Shown here: in pieces, positions 24,793 through 34,702 of the stretch
How the letters are laid out: every line of letters starts with the position of its first letter
Numbering within the stretch: position 1 is the stretch's first letter
Assembly (NCBI GenBank): GCA_035325705.1
Contig: DAOKZI010000011.1
Coordinates: 62,001-126,000 of the forward strand
Direction of reading: 5' to 3'
DNA from: Ga0077536 sp035325705
GTDB lineage: Bacteria > Pseudomonadota > Gammaproteobacteria > Ga0077536
Length of the DNA stretch: 64,000 bases
Program-made: the position numbers and the translations under genes
Notes under the pieces: model-generated
What the model saw: only the letters and a program-made list of their open reading frames with translations
Databases searched by the model: none
What the model was told of the DNA's origin: nothing

Positions 24793-25428
24793 ATGGCCAG
24801 ACGCATAGAAATCCATCCGACCCACCCGCAAGTCCGCCTGCTGCGCGCGGCCGTCGAGGTGCTGCGCGAGGACGGCGTGATCGTCTACCCCACCGATTCC
24901 ACTTATGCGCTCGGCTGTCGCATGGGCGCCAAGGACGGCCAGGCGCGCATCCACGCGATCCGCCGCGACGACGTGCACCACTACCTGACGCTGGTGTGCC
25001 CGGATCTGTCCTCGCTCGCGACCCACGCGCGCGTCGACAATCAGGCCTTCCGGCTGCTGAAGTCGCTGACGCCGGGGCCCTATACCTTCATCCTGCAGGC
25101 CTCGCGCGACATCCCGAAGCGCATCCTCGATCCGAAGCGCAAGACGATCGGGCTGCGCATTCCCGATCATCCCGTCGCGCAGGCGCTGCTCGCCGAATTC
25201 GGCGAGCCGCTGCTGAGCGCGACGCTGACCGACCCCAGGCTCGAGCTGCCCTTGCCCGATCCGCAAGATCTTTTCGAGCGCTACGCGCATGCGATCGATC
25301 TGATGCTCGACGCCGGCGCCTGCGGTCTCGAAGCGACGACGATCCTCGATCTGACGGGGCCGCGGCCGGTGCTCGTGCGCGAAGGCTGCGGCGACGTCTC
25401 GCGCGTGCTCGATCTCGACGCGGGCTGA
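24793..25428 (+). CDS. yciO: YciO-type Sua5/YrdC family protein
   Basis: A 211-residue member of the YrdC/Sua5 fold. Family members make L-threonylcarbamoyl-AMP for tRNA t6A37, but the YciO branch is close to, and not identical with, TsaC, and its exact job is unsettled. Visible are GVIVYPTDSTYALGCRMG, the loop HYLTLVCPDLSSL, SLTPGPYTFILQAS, a basic KRKTIGLRIPDHP and the end EATTILDLTGPRPVLVREG. Length and N-terminus (MARRIEIHPTHPQ) match YciO. It is followed after four bases by the M50 protease gene and then trpS. Confidence 0.87.
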   Translation: MARRIEIHPTHPQVRLLRAAVEVLREDGVIVYPTDSTYALGCRMGAKDGQARIHAIRRDDVHHYLTLVCPDLSSLATHARVDNQAFRLLKSLTPGPYTFILQASRDIPKRILDPKRKTIGLRIPDHPVAQALLAEFGEPLLSATLTDPRLELPLPDPQDLFERYAHAIDLMLDAGACGLEATTILDLTGPRPVLVREGCGDVSRVLDLDAG

Positions 25429-25432
25429 GGCG

Positions 25433-26053
25433 ATGGACGCGCTGGACGTGGTCGCGATCGCGGTGCCGGCCGTGTTCGCGGTCACGGTGCACGAAGTCGC
25501 CCACGGCTGGACGGCGAAGCAGCTCGGCGATCCCACGGCCGCGGACCTCGGCCGGCTCACGCTCAATCCGCTGAAGCACGTCGACCTCCTCGGCACCGTG
25601 CTCGTGCCGCTCGCGCTGAAGCTCCTGGGCTCGCCTTTTCTGTTCGGCTGGGCCAAGCCCGTGCCCGTGGTGTGGCGCAATCTGCGCCACCTGCGGCGGG
25701 ACATCGCGCTGGTCGCCGCGGCCGGACCGGCGGCGAATCTCGCGATGCTCGTCGGCTGGGCGCTGCTGCTCGCGAGCCCGGCTGCGCGAGTGCCGTTCGT
25801 GGCGGACATGGGTTGGACGGGGGTGGTGTTCAATGCAACAATCATGACCTTGAACCTGATCCCGATACCGCCGCTGGACGGCAGTCGCCTCGTGACGGCC
25901 GCGCTGCCCGCCCGCCTCGCCGTCGCATACAACCGGCTCGAACGCGTGGGGCTCGTGCTGATCGCGGTGCTCCTGATGTCGGGGCTCCTGGCGTGGCTGA
26001 TGGAGCCGGTGCTCGTCTGGGCGGACAGACTGGTAAGCTGGCTCGCCGCCTGA
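25433..26053 (+). CDS. Site-2-protease-type M50 membrane metalloprotease
   Basis: Intramembrane zinc metalloprotease of the short, PDZ-less M50 group, 206 residues. The zinc motif HEVAH (H20, E21, H24) lies in the first helix and the third ligand D149 in NLIPIPPLDGS. Between them are several membrane segments and the FGWAKPVPV turn characteristic of the family. Substrates are unknown; relatives occur next to trpS in many proteobacteria. It begins 4 nt after yciO and ends 93 nt before trpS. Confidence 0.9.
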   Translation: MDALDVVAIAVPAVFAVTVHEVAHGWTAKQLGDPTAADLGRLTLNPLKHVDLLGTVLVPLALKLLGSPFLFGWAKPVPVVWRNLRHLRRDIALVAAAGPAANLAMLVGWALLLASPAARVPFVADMGWTGVVFNATIMTLNLIPIPPLDGSRLVTAALPARLAVAYNRLERVGLVLIAVLLMSGLLAWLMEPVLVWADRLVSWLAA

Positions 26054-26146
26054 TCGGAGAGGCGGACCGCCCGAGAGGCGGCCGCCGGCGAGCGGCCGCG
26101 ACGACGAATCCACGATCGTTCATTCGAGTCCGAAAGACACCACCTC

Positions 26147-27361
26147 ATGAGTCCCATCGCGAACAAGCGCGTCCTGTCCGGCATGCGGCCGACGGGCCAG
26201 CTACACCTCGGCCACTACCACGGCGTGCTGAAGAACTGGGTCAAGCTCCAGCACGAGTACGAGTGCTTCTTCTTCGTCGCCGACTGGCACGCGCTGACCA
26301 CCAGCTACGAGGCCACGGGCATCATCAGCGACAGCGCCTTCGACATCGTCGTCGACTGGCTGTCGGTCGGCATCAATCCCGGCGAGGCGACGATCTTCAT
26401 CCAGTCGCGCGTGCCCGAACACGCCGAGCTGCATCTATTGCTGTCCATGATCACGCCGATCAGTTGGCTGGAACGCGTGCCGACGTACAAGGATCAGCAG
26501 GAAAAGCTCAAGGAGCGCGATCTGTCGACCTACGGCTTCCTCGGCTATCCCCTGCTGCAGACGGCCGACATCCTGATCTACAAGGCCGGCCACGTGCCGG
26601 TCGGCGAGGATCAGGTCGCGCACATCGAGCTGTCGCGCGAGATCGCGCGCCGCTTCAATTTCCTCTACGGACGCGAACCCGGCTTCGAGGACAAGGCCGA
26701 GGCCGCCGTGCGCAAACTCGGCAAGCGCAACGCGAAGCTCTATGAAGAGCTGCGCAAGCGCTATCAGGAAGAGGGCGATCCCGAAGCGCTCGCGCGCGGC
26801 CGCGCCCTGCTCGACGCCCAGCAGAACATCTCGCTCGGCGATCGCGAGCGCCTGCTCGGCTATCTCGAGGGCGGCGGCAAGGTCATCCTGCCGGAACCGC
26901 GGGCGCTGTTGACGCCGGAATCGAAGATGCCGGGCCTGGACGGCGAAAAGATGTCGAAGTCCTACAACAACACGATCGCGCTGCGCGAGGCGCCGGACTC
27001 GGTGCGCACGAAGCTGCGCACGATGCCGACCGATCCCGCGCGCGTGCGCCGCACGGATCCGGGCGATCCCGCGAAATGCCCGGTGTGGAAGTTCCACGAG
27101 ATCTATTCCTCGCCGGACGTGCAGCAGTGGGTGCAGGTAGGCTGCCGCAGCGCCGGCATCGGCTGTCTCGACTGCAAGCAGCCCGTGATCGAGGCCGTGC
27201 TGAAGGAGCAGGCGCCGATTCGCGAGCGCAGTGAAGAATTCCTCGCCGATCCCGACACCGTGCGCGCAATCGTCGACGAGGGCTGCGAAGCGGCCCGCGT
27301 CGCCGCGCGCGAGACGCTCGAGGAAGTGCGCGAGGTCATGAATCTGAGCTATCGCCGATGA
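26147..27361 (+). CDS. trpS: Tryptophan--tRNA ligase
   Basis: Class I aminoacyl-tRNA synthetase that charges tRNA-Trp in the cytosol. It has 404 residues, longer than the E. coli enzyme (about 334) and matching the longer proteobacterial form with an insertion around 215-250. The HIGH-type signature HLGH is at 20-23, KMSKS at about 267-271, and the tryptophan-pocket segment GEDQVAHIELSREIARRFN lies in between. Cysteines cluster in KCPVWKF and CRSAGIGCLDCKQ near the C-terminus. The scpA start overlaps its stop by four bases (ATGA). Confidence 0.95.
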   Translation: MSPIANKRVLSGMRPTGQLHLGHYHGVLKNWVKLQHEYECFFFVADWHALTTSYEATGIISDSAFDIVVDWLSVGINPGEATIFIQSRVPEHAELHLLLSMITPISWLERVPTYKDQQEKLKERDLSTYGFLGYPLLQTADILIYKAGHVPVGEDQVAHIELSREIARRFNFLYGREPGFEDKAEAAVRKLGKRNAKLYEELRKRYQEEGDPEALARGRALLDAQQNISLGDRERLLGYLEGGGKVILPEPRALLTPESKMPGLDGEKMSKSYNNTIALREAPDSVRTKLRTMPTDPARVRRTDPGDPAKCPVWKFHEIYSSPDVQQWVQVGCRSAGIGCLDCKQPVIEAVLKEQAPIRERSEEFLADPDTVRAIVDEGCEAARVAARETLEEVREVMNLSYRR

Positions 27362-28191
27362 GCGGCGAGGTCGAGCACCGGCAGGGCGCCGACGCGGCGT
27401 CGCAGCCGCCGCAACAGGCGGAGATGCCGTTCGCAATCGTGCAGGGCACGCCGATCACGGAGCCGCCGAAAGATCTCTACATTCCGCCCGACGCGCTGGA
27501 AGTCTTCCTCGAGGCCTTCGAGGGACCGCTCGATCTGCTGCTCTATCTGATCAAGCGGCAGAACCTCGACATCCTCGACATCCCGATCGCGCGCATCACC
27601 GAGCAGTACATGTCCTATATCGACATGATGCAGGGGCTGAAGCTCGAGCTCGCGGCGGAGTACCTCGTGATGGCCGCGATGCTGGCCGAGATCAAATCGC
27701 GCATGCTGCTGCCGCGGCCGCCCGGCGTGCCCGAGGAGGAAGCCGATCCGCGCGCCGAGCTCGTGCGCCGCCTGCAGGAGTACGAGCGCTACAAGAAAGC
27801 CGCCGCGGATCTCGACGCGCTGCCGCGGCTGGAGCGCGAGCTGCAGCGCGTGGTCGTCGCCTTCGAGCATCGTGAAGTGCGCGCCGCGCCGCCGGCCGTC
27901 ACCCTCGAAGCCGTGCTCGCCGCCTTTCGCGACGTACTGCGCCGGGCGGCGATGTTCAGCGACCACCGCGTGCAGCGCGAGCCGCTGTCGGTGCGTGAGC
28001 GCATGAGCATCGTGCTCGAGCGCGCGCGCAGCGACGGCTACACGCCGTTCAGCGCGATGTTCAGCGTCGAGGAGGGCAAGGCCGGCGTCGTCGTGGCCCT
28101 GCTCGCCGTGCTCGAGCTGCTGCGGCAGGCGCTGATCGAGCTCGTGCAGAACGACGAGTGCGCCCCGATCTACATCAAGCTCGCCGCCTGA
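27358..28191 (+). CDS. scpA: Segregation and condensation protein A
   Basis: Kleisin subunit of the SMC-ScpAB condensin complex that organises the chromosome. It has 277 residues. A variable N-terminal tail (1-45) precedes the SMC-neck binding region DALEVFLEAFEGPLDLLLYLIKRQNLDI and LELAAEYLVMAAMLAEIKSR (in two adjacent blocks). The C-terminal winged helix (about 200-277) contains VALLAVLELLRQALIELVQ. It is translationally coupled to trpS and followed by scpB after 38 bases. No smc gene is in the window. Confidence 0.94.
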   Translation: MSGEVEHRQGADAASQPPQQAEMPFAIVQGTPITEPPKDLYIPPDALEVFLEAFEGPLDLLLYLIKRQNLDILDIPIARITEQYMSYIDMMQGLKLELAAEYLVMAAMLAEIKSRMLLPRPPGVPEEEADPRAELVRRLQEYERYKKAAADLDALPRLERELQRVVVAFEHREVRAAPPAVTLEAVLAAFRDVLRRAAMFSDHRVQREPLSVRERMSIVLERARSDGYTPFSAMFSVEEGKAGVVVALLAVLELLRQALIELVQNDECAPIYIKLAA

Positions 28192-28229
28192 ATCATTCCC
28201 GACACCCGACTATCGCAGCCGACACACGC

Positions 28230-29248
<1,019 letters not shown>

Positions 29249-29252
<4 letters not shown>

Positions 29253-30205
29253 ACACCGGTCGTCCACGCGGTCCGAAGTCGAGGTCGCGCGCGCCGCGAC
29301 GGACTGCGGCGCCACCGGCGTCTCGACCGGCGCAGGGCGCCCGGGCGAGCGCCGCGCCGCCGGTCGCCCCCGAGCGCCTGCAGAAATTCCTCGCCGCCGC
29401 CGGCCACGGCTCGCGACGCGAAATCGACGCGCTGATCGCGGCCGGCCGCGTCCTCGTCAACGGCAAGCCCGCGGCGCCCGGCGCCAAGGTCGTGCCGGGC
29501 GATCGCATCGCGATCGACGGCAAGCCCTGTCATGCGCCGCAGTCCGTCCCGCGCGCCCCGCGCGTCATCGCCGTCCACAAGCCGCCCGACGTGGTCTGCA
29601 CGCGCCGCGATCCCGAACAGCGGGCGACGGTGTTCGAGCTGCTGCCGGCCGGCCGGCGCTGGATCATGATCGGCCGTCTCGATCTGACGACCAGCGGCGT
29701 GCTGCTGTTCACCGATGACGGCGAGCTCGCGCACCGCTTGATGCATCCGAGCCACGAGGTCACGCGCGTCTACGCGGTGCGCGTGCTCGGCGAGGTGAGC
29801 GCCGTGCAGCTTCAGGCGATGCAGCGCGGCGTCGAAGTCGACGGTGAGCGGCTGCGTTTCGATCGCATCACGCCGCGCGGGGGCAGCGGCGTCAATCAGT
29901 GGTACGAATGCGAGCTCCACACCGGCCGTAACCGCGAGGTGCGGCGACTGTGGGAGAGCCAGGGCCTCGTCGTCAGCCGGCTCATCCGCGTCGCGTTCGG
30001 GCCCGTGGGCCTGCCGCGCAGAGTGCCCGCGGGCCGCTGGTTCGAGGTGACGGGCGAAACGCTGGCGGCGCTCTACGCGCTGGCCGGCCTGCCGGCGCCG
30101 CCGCTGCCGCCGTCCTCCCGAGCGGCCGCGGCCCGCGCCGGTCGCGACGACATGCGCGCGACGCGGCCGCGTCAGGCGCCGCGCCGACCGCGCCCGTCAA
30201 ATTGA
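29249..30205 (+). CDS. rluB: 23S rRNA pseudouridine synthase RluB, apparent CTG start
   Basis: Pseudouridine synthase of the RsuA/RluB/E/F group, expected to modify U2605 of 23S rRNA. An S4 RNA-binding domain (about 45-100, ERLQKFLAAAGHGSRREID) precedes the catalytic domain, which has the active-site Asp in GRLDLTTSGVLLFT and LHTGRNREVRRLWE. A basic proline/arginine-rich tail closes the protein. The frame has no ATG, GTG or TTG between an in-frame stop at 29030 and GTG 29492, which would delete the S4 domain. CTG at 29249 overlaps the scpB stop (CTGA) and has GAGGAGAG ending six bases upstream, so I start there (318 residues). A sequencing frameshift is the alternative. Confidence 0.85.
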
Positions 30206-30230
30206 AATGAGGGACCAAGCTCGTTAAGCT
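30202..30230 (+). promoter_or_regulatory. Candidate sigma-70 promoter for tpiA-secG
   Basis: TTGAAA (30202-30207), a 17-bp spacer and TAAGCT (30225-30230) sit 30 bp before the tpiA ATG; the -35 overlaps the rluB stop. The -35 is close to consensus, the -10 only moderate. Confidence 0.4.
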
Positions 30231-30259
30231 GCCGGCCCTTCAGCAGCCCCATCCGTATC

Positions 30260-31021
30260 ATGCGCACGCCCCTGGTCGTCGGTAACTGGAAGATGCACGG
30301 CAGCCGCGCGATGGCGGCCGCGCTGTGCGACGAGATCAAGGCCGCTCGAGGCGAATTCGCGGGCATGGATGTCGGCGTCTGTCCGCCCTACGTGCTGCTG
30401 CCGCAGGTCGCGGACAGCCTGCGCGGCAGCGGCATCGCATGGGGCGCGCAGGATGTCAGCGAGCAGGCGAGCGGCGCCTACACGGGCGAAGTATCGGCGG
30501 CGATGCTGAAGGATTTCGACGCGAGCCTGGTCATCGTCGGTCATTCCGAACGCCGCGCGCTCTACGGCGATACCGATGCACTGACGGTGAAGAAGCTGCG
30601 CCAGGCGGAGGCGGTGGGCCTCGTGCCCATCCTGTGCGTCGGTGAGACGCTCGAGGAACGCAAAGCCGGCCGCACCGAGGCGGTCGTCGCGCGCCAGCTC
30701 GACGCGCTGCTCGGCGAGCCCGATGCCGCGACGCTGCTCGGCGCGCTCGTGATCGCCTACGAACCGGTGTGGGCCATCGGCACCGGCGAGACCGCGACGC
30801 CGGACCAGGCGCAGGCCGTGCATGCCTTCATTCGCGCGCGCCTCGGCAGCGCGGCGGCCGGCATCCGCCTCCTCTACGGCGGCAGCGTCAAGCCCGGCAA
30901 TGCGGGTGAGCTGTTCGCGATGCCCGACATCGACGGCGGGCTCATCGGCGGCGCCGCGCTGAAGAGCGCGGACTTCATCGCCATCTGCAGCGCCGCGCGG
31001 GGACGGACAGCGCGCCGCTGA
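30260..31021 (+). CDS. tpiA: Triosephosphate isomerase
   Basis: TIM-barrel glycolytic enzyme interconverting dihydroxyacetone phosphate and glyceraldehyde 3-phosphate. It has 253 residues. Active-site residues are K11 in VGNWKMH, H95 in GHSERR and E168 in AYEPVWAIGTG. The phosphate-binding loops LLYGGSVKP and DGGLIGGAALK are intact. The tpiA-secG-tRNA-Leu-nuo order is common in gamma- and betaproteobacteria. secG follows after 24 bases with GGAG ahead of its ATG. Confidence 0.97.
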   Translation: MRTPLVVGNWKMHGSRAMAAALCDEIKAARGEFAGMDVGVCPPYVLLPQVADSLRGSGIAWGAQDVSEQASGAYTGEVSAAMLKDFDASLVIVGHSERRALYGDTDALTVKKLRQAEAVGLVPILCVGETLEERKAGRTEAVVARQLDALLGEPDAATLLGALVIAYEPVWAIGTGETATPDQAQAVHAFIRARLGSAAAGIRLLYGGSVKPGNAGELFAMPDIDGGLIGGAALKSADFIAICSAARGRTARR

Positions 31022-31045
31022 ACCGAATTCCGGAGAATTTTCCAG

Positions 31046-31492
31046 ATGCTTCAGACCATCCTGCTCGTGCTGCACGTGATCGTCGCGATCTCGCTGATAG
31101 CCTTCATCCTGCTGCAGCAGGGGCGCGGCGCGACGACCGGTGCGGCCTTTGGCAGCGGCGCGTCGAGCACCGTGTTCGGCGCGCGCGGATCGGCCTCGTT
31201 CCTGTCGCGCACGACCTCGATCCTCGCGATCGTGTTCTTCGCCAACTGCCTGCTGCTCGCGTTCCTCGGCGTTCAGCGCACGGGGCCGTCGAGCGTGCTC
31301 GATCATCTGCAGGACGGCGCGGCGCCGGCATCGACGAGCGGCGATGCGCCCCCGATCGCGCCGTCGTCGCCGACGACACCGCCTGCCGCGAACGGCGGCT
31401 CGAACGCGCCGCCGTCGACGCCGGCAGCGCCGCCGGCGAATGGCGCGGCGGCCGATGTGCCTGACATCCCGCCCGCGAAACCCTCACCGTGA
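31046..31492 (+). CDS. secG: Preprotein translocase subunit SecG
   Basis: Small subunit of the SecYEG translocon with two membrane helices (about 3-22 and 53-74). The conserved cytosolic loop reads LLQQGRGATTGAAFGSGAS. The 148-residue product is longer than E. coli SecG (110) because of a disordered Pro/Ala/Ser-rich tail from about 90 onward. It starts 24 bases after tpiA and is followed by tRNA-Leu. Confidence 0.94.
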   Translation: MLQTILLVLHVIVAISLIAFILLQQGRGATTGAAFGSGASSTVFGARGSASFLSRTTSILAIVFFANCLLLAFLGVQRTGPSSVLDHLQDGAAPASTSGDAPPIAPSSPTTPPAANGGSNAPPSTPAAPPANGAAADVPDIPPAKPSP

Positions 31493-31534
31493 TCAACTCC
31501 AGTGCATAAATTTATGGCACGGAGTGTGGGCATC

Positions 31535-31540
31535 TAATAT
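31535..31540 (+). promoter_or_regulatory. Possible -10 box for tRNA-Leu
   Basis: TAATAT lies 55 bp before the mature 5' end of tRNA-Leu and just after the secG stop; no convincing -35 is seen at the right distance. The tRNA may instead be cut from the secG transcript. Confidence 0.3.
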
Positions 31541-31594
31541 GATCTTGCGCGGTCGTGCCGGCCCCGCGGTTCTCGGCGGACCCGATAGAAAAAC

Positions 31595-31679
31595 GCCGAC
31601 GTGGTGGAATTGGTAGACACGCCATCTTGAGGGGGTGGTGGGGAAACCCGTGTGAGTTCGAGTCTCACCGTCGGCACCA
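31595..31679 (+). tRNA. tRNA-Leu (anticodon GAG)
   Basis: 85 nt including an encoded CCA. The acceptor stem is GCCGACG / CGTCGGC, the anticodon stem CCATC / GGTGG encloses the loop TTGAGGG (anticodon GAG), and a class II long variable arm (TGGGGAAACCCG) precedes a T arm with GTTCGAGTC. It reads CUC and CUU codons. Its position between secG and nuoA matches other proteobacteria. Confidence 0.96.
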
Positions 31680-31877
31680 AACATCGTTCGCAACGCGTCG
31701 GCGCGACGCGCGGCAACTCGAGACGTCCGCTCCGGCGGACGCGGTAAAGCCCCAGAATCGTGAGCACGAAGGCGTCCTGGCAGCGGTGCGACGACCGCAA
31801 GATTGAATCCGGTGAGCGGATGACCGAGGGTCGCCGCGGCACGCCCCTCTCTTCGACCCGACGCGGAATCCGACGAC

Positions 31878-32246
31878 GTGCTTGAGCTCTACCTACCGAT
31901 ACTGATCTTCCTAGGCGTCGGCGTGGCCGTCGGCTGCATCGCGCTCGGTGCCGGCTTCGTGATCGGCAAGCTGCTCGGCGTGTACAAGGCCGACGCGCAG
32001 AAAGTATCCCCCTATGAATGCGGCTTCGAAGCCTTCGAAGACGCGCGCATGAAATTCGACGTGCGCTACTACCTCGTCGCCATCCTTTTCATCCTCTTCG
32101 ATCTCGAAATCGCGTTCTTCTTTCCGTGGGCCGTGGTGCTCGATCAGATCGGCCTGCCGGGCTTCACGGCGATGATGGTCTTTCTGGCCGTCCTCGTCGT
32201 CGGCTTCATCTACGAATGGAAGAAGGGAGCGCTGGAATGGGAATGA
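31878..32246 (+). CDS. nuoA: NADH-quinone oxidoreductase subunit A
   Basis: Membrane-arm subunit of complex I near the quinone site. It has 122 residues with three helices (about 5-30, 62-84, 91-112). The conserved loop SPYECGFEAFEDARMKFDVRYY carries the cysteine and acidic residues typical of NuoA. The start is GTG 31878 (encoding MLELYLPILIFLG), with no strong ribosome site. First gene of the complete nuoA-N operon, 198 bp after tRNA-Leu. It overlaps nuoB by ten bases. Confidence 0.95.
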   Translation: MLELYLPILIFLGVGVAVGCIALGAGFVIGKLLGVYKADAQKVSPYECGFEAFEDARMKFDVRYYLVAILFILFDLEIAFFFPWAVVLDQIGLPGFTAMMVFLAVLVVGFIYEWKKGALEWE

Positions 32247-32734
32247 ATGACCTGTCCACGACGGGTGCCGCCGATCGCGGCTTCGTGACTACTACAGTAG
32301 ACAACGTCGTCAACTGGGCGCGCACGGGTTCGCTGTGGCCGATGACCTTCGGTCTCGCCTGCTGCGCCGTCGAGATGATGCAGGCCGGCGCCTCGCGTTA
32401 CGACCTCGACCGCTTCGGCATCGTATTCCGGCCGAGCCCGCGCCAGTCGGACGTGATGATCGTCGCCGGCACGCTGTGCAACAAGATGGCGCCGGCGCTG
32501 CGCAAGGTCTACGACCAGATGGCCGAGCCGCGCTGGGTGATCTCCATGGGCTCGTGCGCCAATGGCGGCGGCTATTACCATTATTCCTACTCCGTGGTGC
32601 GCGGCTGCGACCGCATCGTGCCGGTCGACATCTACGTGCCCGGCTGTCCGCCGACCGCCGAGGCGCTGCTGTTCGGCATCGTACAGTTGCAAGCGAAGAT
32701 CAGGCGCACCAACACCATCTCGCGCGCGGGGTGA
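32237..32734 (+). CDS. nuoB: NADH-quinone oxidoreductase subunit B
   Basis: Carries cluster N2, the last Fe-S centre before quinone. It has 165 residues. Ligands are the adjacent cysteines in GLACCAVEMM plus the cysteines in GSCANGGG and PGCPPT. ATG 32237 has AAGGGAG seven bases upstream and is preferred; ATG 32243 would give the ATGA overlap with nuoA but with poor spacing. Confidence 0.96.
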   Translation: MGMNDLSTTGAADRGFVTTTVDNVVNWARTGSLWPMTFGLACCAVEMMQAGASRYDLDRFGIVFRPSPRQSDVMIVAGTLCNKMAPALRKVYDQMAEPRWVISMGSCANGGGYYHYSYSVVRGCDRIVPVDIYVPGCPPTAEALLFGIVQLQAKIRRTNTISRAG

Positions 32735-32744
32735 GGCGAGCAGC

Positions 32745-33416
32745 GTGAATACCGATATCTTGAACCGTGTCGCCGAGCGGATTCGCGCGCTGCTGGGCGA
32801 GCGCATCCGCGACAGCGTGATCGACCGCGGCGAGCTGACCGTCGTCGTCGACGGCAAGGATCTCATCGCGGTGTCCGAGACGCTGCGCGACGCGCCCGAT
32901 CTCGCCTTCAAGCTGCTGCTCGACGTTTCCGGCATCGATTATCAGACTTACGGCCAGGCCGACTGGCGCACGCACGACGCGACCACCACCGGCTTCAGCC
33001 GCGGCGTCGCCCGCGCGCAGGAAACGGTCGACGTGCCGCCGTTCCCCGGCCGCTTCGGCGTCGTCTACCACCTGCTGTCCGTCGCCCACAATCTGCGCGT
33101 GCGCGTGAAGGTCTATCTAGCCGAGGATCCGCCGCGCCTGCCGTCCGTGATCGAGGTGTGGCCGTCGGCGAACTGGTACGAGCGCGAAGCTTTCGATCTC
33201 TACGGCATCCTGTTCGAGGGCCATCCGGATCTGCGCCGCATCCTCACCGACTACGGCTTCATCGGTCATCCGTTCCGCAAGGACTTCCCGCTCGAAGGTC
33301 ACGTCGAAGTGCGCTACGACGCGGAGAAGGGCCGCGTGGTCTACCAGCCCGTGACGATCGAGAACCGCGTGCTCGTGCCGCGCGTGATCCGCAACGACGG
33401 CCGCTTCGGACACTGA
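32745..33416 (+). CDS. nuoC: NADH-quinone oxidoreductase subunit C
   Basis: Peripheral-arm (30 kDa-type) subunit, 223 residues, separate from NuoD. This separate form is general in proteobacteria outside the enterics, where C and D are fused. The 30-kDa signature is EREAFDLYGILFEGHPDLRR, followed by RKDFPLEGHVEVRYD. GTG 32745 is used, with GAGGCGAG just upstream; the longer open frame upstream is inside nuoB. Confidence 0.94.
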   Translation: MNTDILNRVAERIRALLGERIRDSVIDRGELTVVVDGKDLIAVSETLRDAPDLAFKLLLDVSGIDYQTYGQADWRTHDATTTGFSRGVARAQETVDVPPFPGRFGVVYHLLSVAHNLRVRVKVYLAEDPPRLPSVIEVWPSANWYEREAFDLYGILFEGHPDLRRILTDYGFIGHPFRKDFPLEGHVEVRYDAEKGRVVYQPVTIENRVLVPRVIRNDGRFGH

Positions 33417-33437
33417 CGCAGCATCGGAAAGAGCGCC

Positions 33438-34691
33438 ATGCCTGAAATCCGCAACATGACCCTGAACTTCGGGCCGCAGCATCCCGCCGCGCACGGCGTG
33501 CTGCGCCTGATCCTCGAGATGGACGGCGAGGTCATCGAGCGCGCCGATCCGCACATCGGCCTTCTGCACCGCGCGACCGAGAAGCTCGCCGAGAGCAAGC
33601 CGTTCAACCAGAGCATCGGCTACATGGACCGTCTCGACTACGTGTCCATGATGTGCAACGAGCACGCCTACGTGATGGCGATCGAGCGCCTGCTCGGCAT
33701 CACGCCGCCGATCCGCGCGCAGTACATCCGCGTGATGTTCGACGAGATCACGCGCATCCTGAACCACCTGATGTGGCTGGGCGCGCACGGCCTCGACATC
33801 GGCGCGATGACGGTGTTCCTGTACTGCTTCCGCGAGCGCGAGGATCTGATGGACTGCTACGAGGCGGTGTCGGGCACGCGCATGCATGCGACCTATTACC
33901 GCCCGGGCGGGGTCTATCGCGATCTGCCGGAGACGATGCCGCAGTACCGGCCATCGAAGTGGCGCAGCGAAGCGGACGTGAAGAAGCTCAACGAGAACCG
34001 CCAGGGCTCGCTGCTGGACTTCATCGAAGACTTCGTGAACCGTTTTCCGGCCTGCGTCGACGAGTACGAAGTGCTGCTGACAGACAACCGCATCTGGAAG
34101 CAGCGCACCGTCGACATCGGCATCGTCACGCCCGAGCGCGCGCTCGCGCTCGGCTTCACGGGCCCTATGCTGCGCGGCTCCGGCGTGGCCTGGGATCTGC
34201 GCAAGAAGCAGCCCTACGATGTCTACGCCGAGCTCGATTTCGACATTCCGGTCGGCGTCAACGGCGACTGCTACGACCGCTACCTCGTGCGCGTCGAAGA
34301 GATGCGCCAGTCGGCGCGGATCATCGGACAGTGCGTGCAGTGGCTGAAGGCGAACCCGGGCCCGGTGATCATCGACGATCACAAGCTCACGCCGCCGACG
34401 CGCGGCGAGATGAAGGGCGACATGGAGTCGCTGATCCATCACTTCAAACTGTTCACCGAGGGTTACTGCGTGCCGCCGGGCGAAGTGTACGCGGCGGTCG
34501 AACATCCGAAGGGCGAGTTCGGCATCTGGCTGGTGTCCGACGGCGCGAACAAACCCTATCGCCTGAAAGCGCGCGCGCCCGGTTTCGCGCATTTGTCGGC
34601 GATGAACGAGCTGGCGACCGGCCACATGCTCGCCGACGTCGTCGCGATCATCGGCACGATGGACATCGTGTTCGGCGAGATCGACAGATAA
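33438..34691 (+). CDS. nuoD: NADH-quinone oxidoreductase subunit D
   Basis: 49-kDa-type subunit (417 residues) forming the quinone pocket with NuoB and NuoH. It contains NFGPQHPAAHGVLRL (the His in the quinone head site), ERADPHIGLLHRATEKL, YMDRLDYVSMM and the C-terminal IIGTMDIVFGEIDR. Full length with no gaps visible. It starts 21 bases after nuoC with GGAAAGAG upstream of the ATG. Confidence 0.97.
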   Translation: MPEIRNMTLNFGPQHPAAHGVLRLILEMDGEVIERADPHIGLLHRATEKLAESKPFNQSIGYMDRLDYVSMMCNEHAYVMAIERLLGITPPIRAQYIRVMFDEITRILNHLMWLGAHGLDIGAMTVFLYCFREREDLMDCYEAVSGTRMHATYYRPGGVYRDLPETMPQYRPSKWRSEADVKKLNENRQGSLLDFIEDFVNRFPACVDEYEVLLTDNRIWKQRTVDIGIVTPERALALGFTGPMLRGSGVAWDLRKKQPYDVYAELDFDIPVGVNGDCYDRYLVRVEEMRQSARIIGQCVQWLKANPGPVIIDDHKLTPPTRGEMKGDMESLIHHFKLFTEGYCVPPGEVYAAVEHPKGEFGIWLVSDGANKPYRLKARAPGFAHLSAMNELATGHMLADVVAIIGTMDIVFGEIDR

Positions 34692-34702
34692 CGAGTCCGC
34701 CC

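Noticed and set aside
32243..32734. nuoB starting at ATG 32243
   Set aside because: It gives the ATGA overlap, but the AAGGGAG box is at optimal distance from 32237 and too far from 32243.
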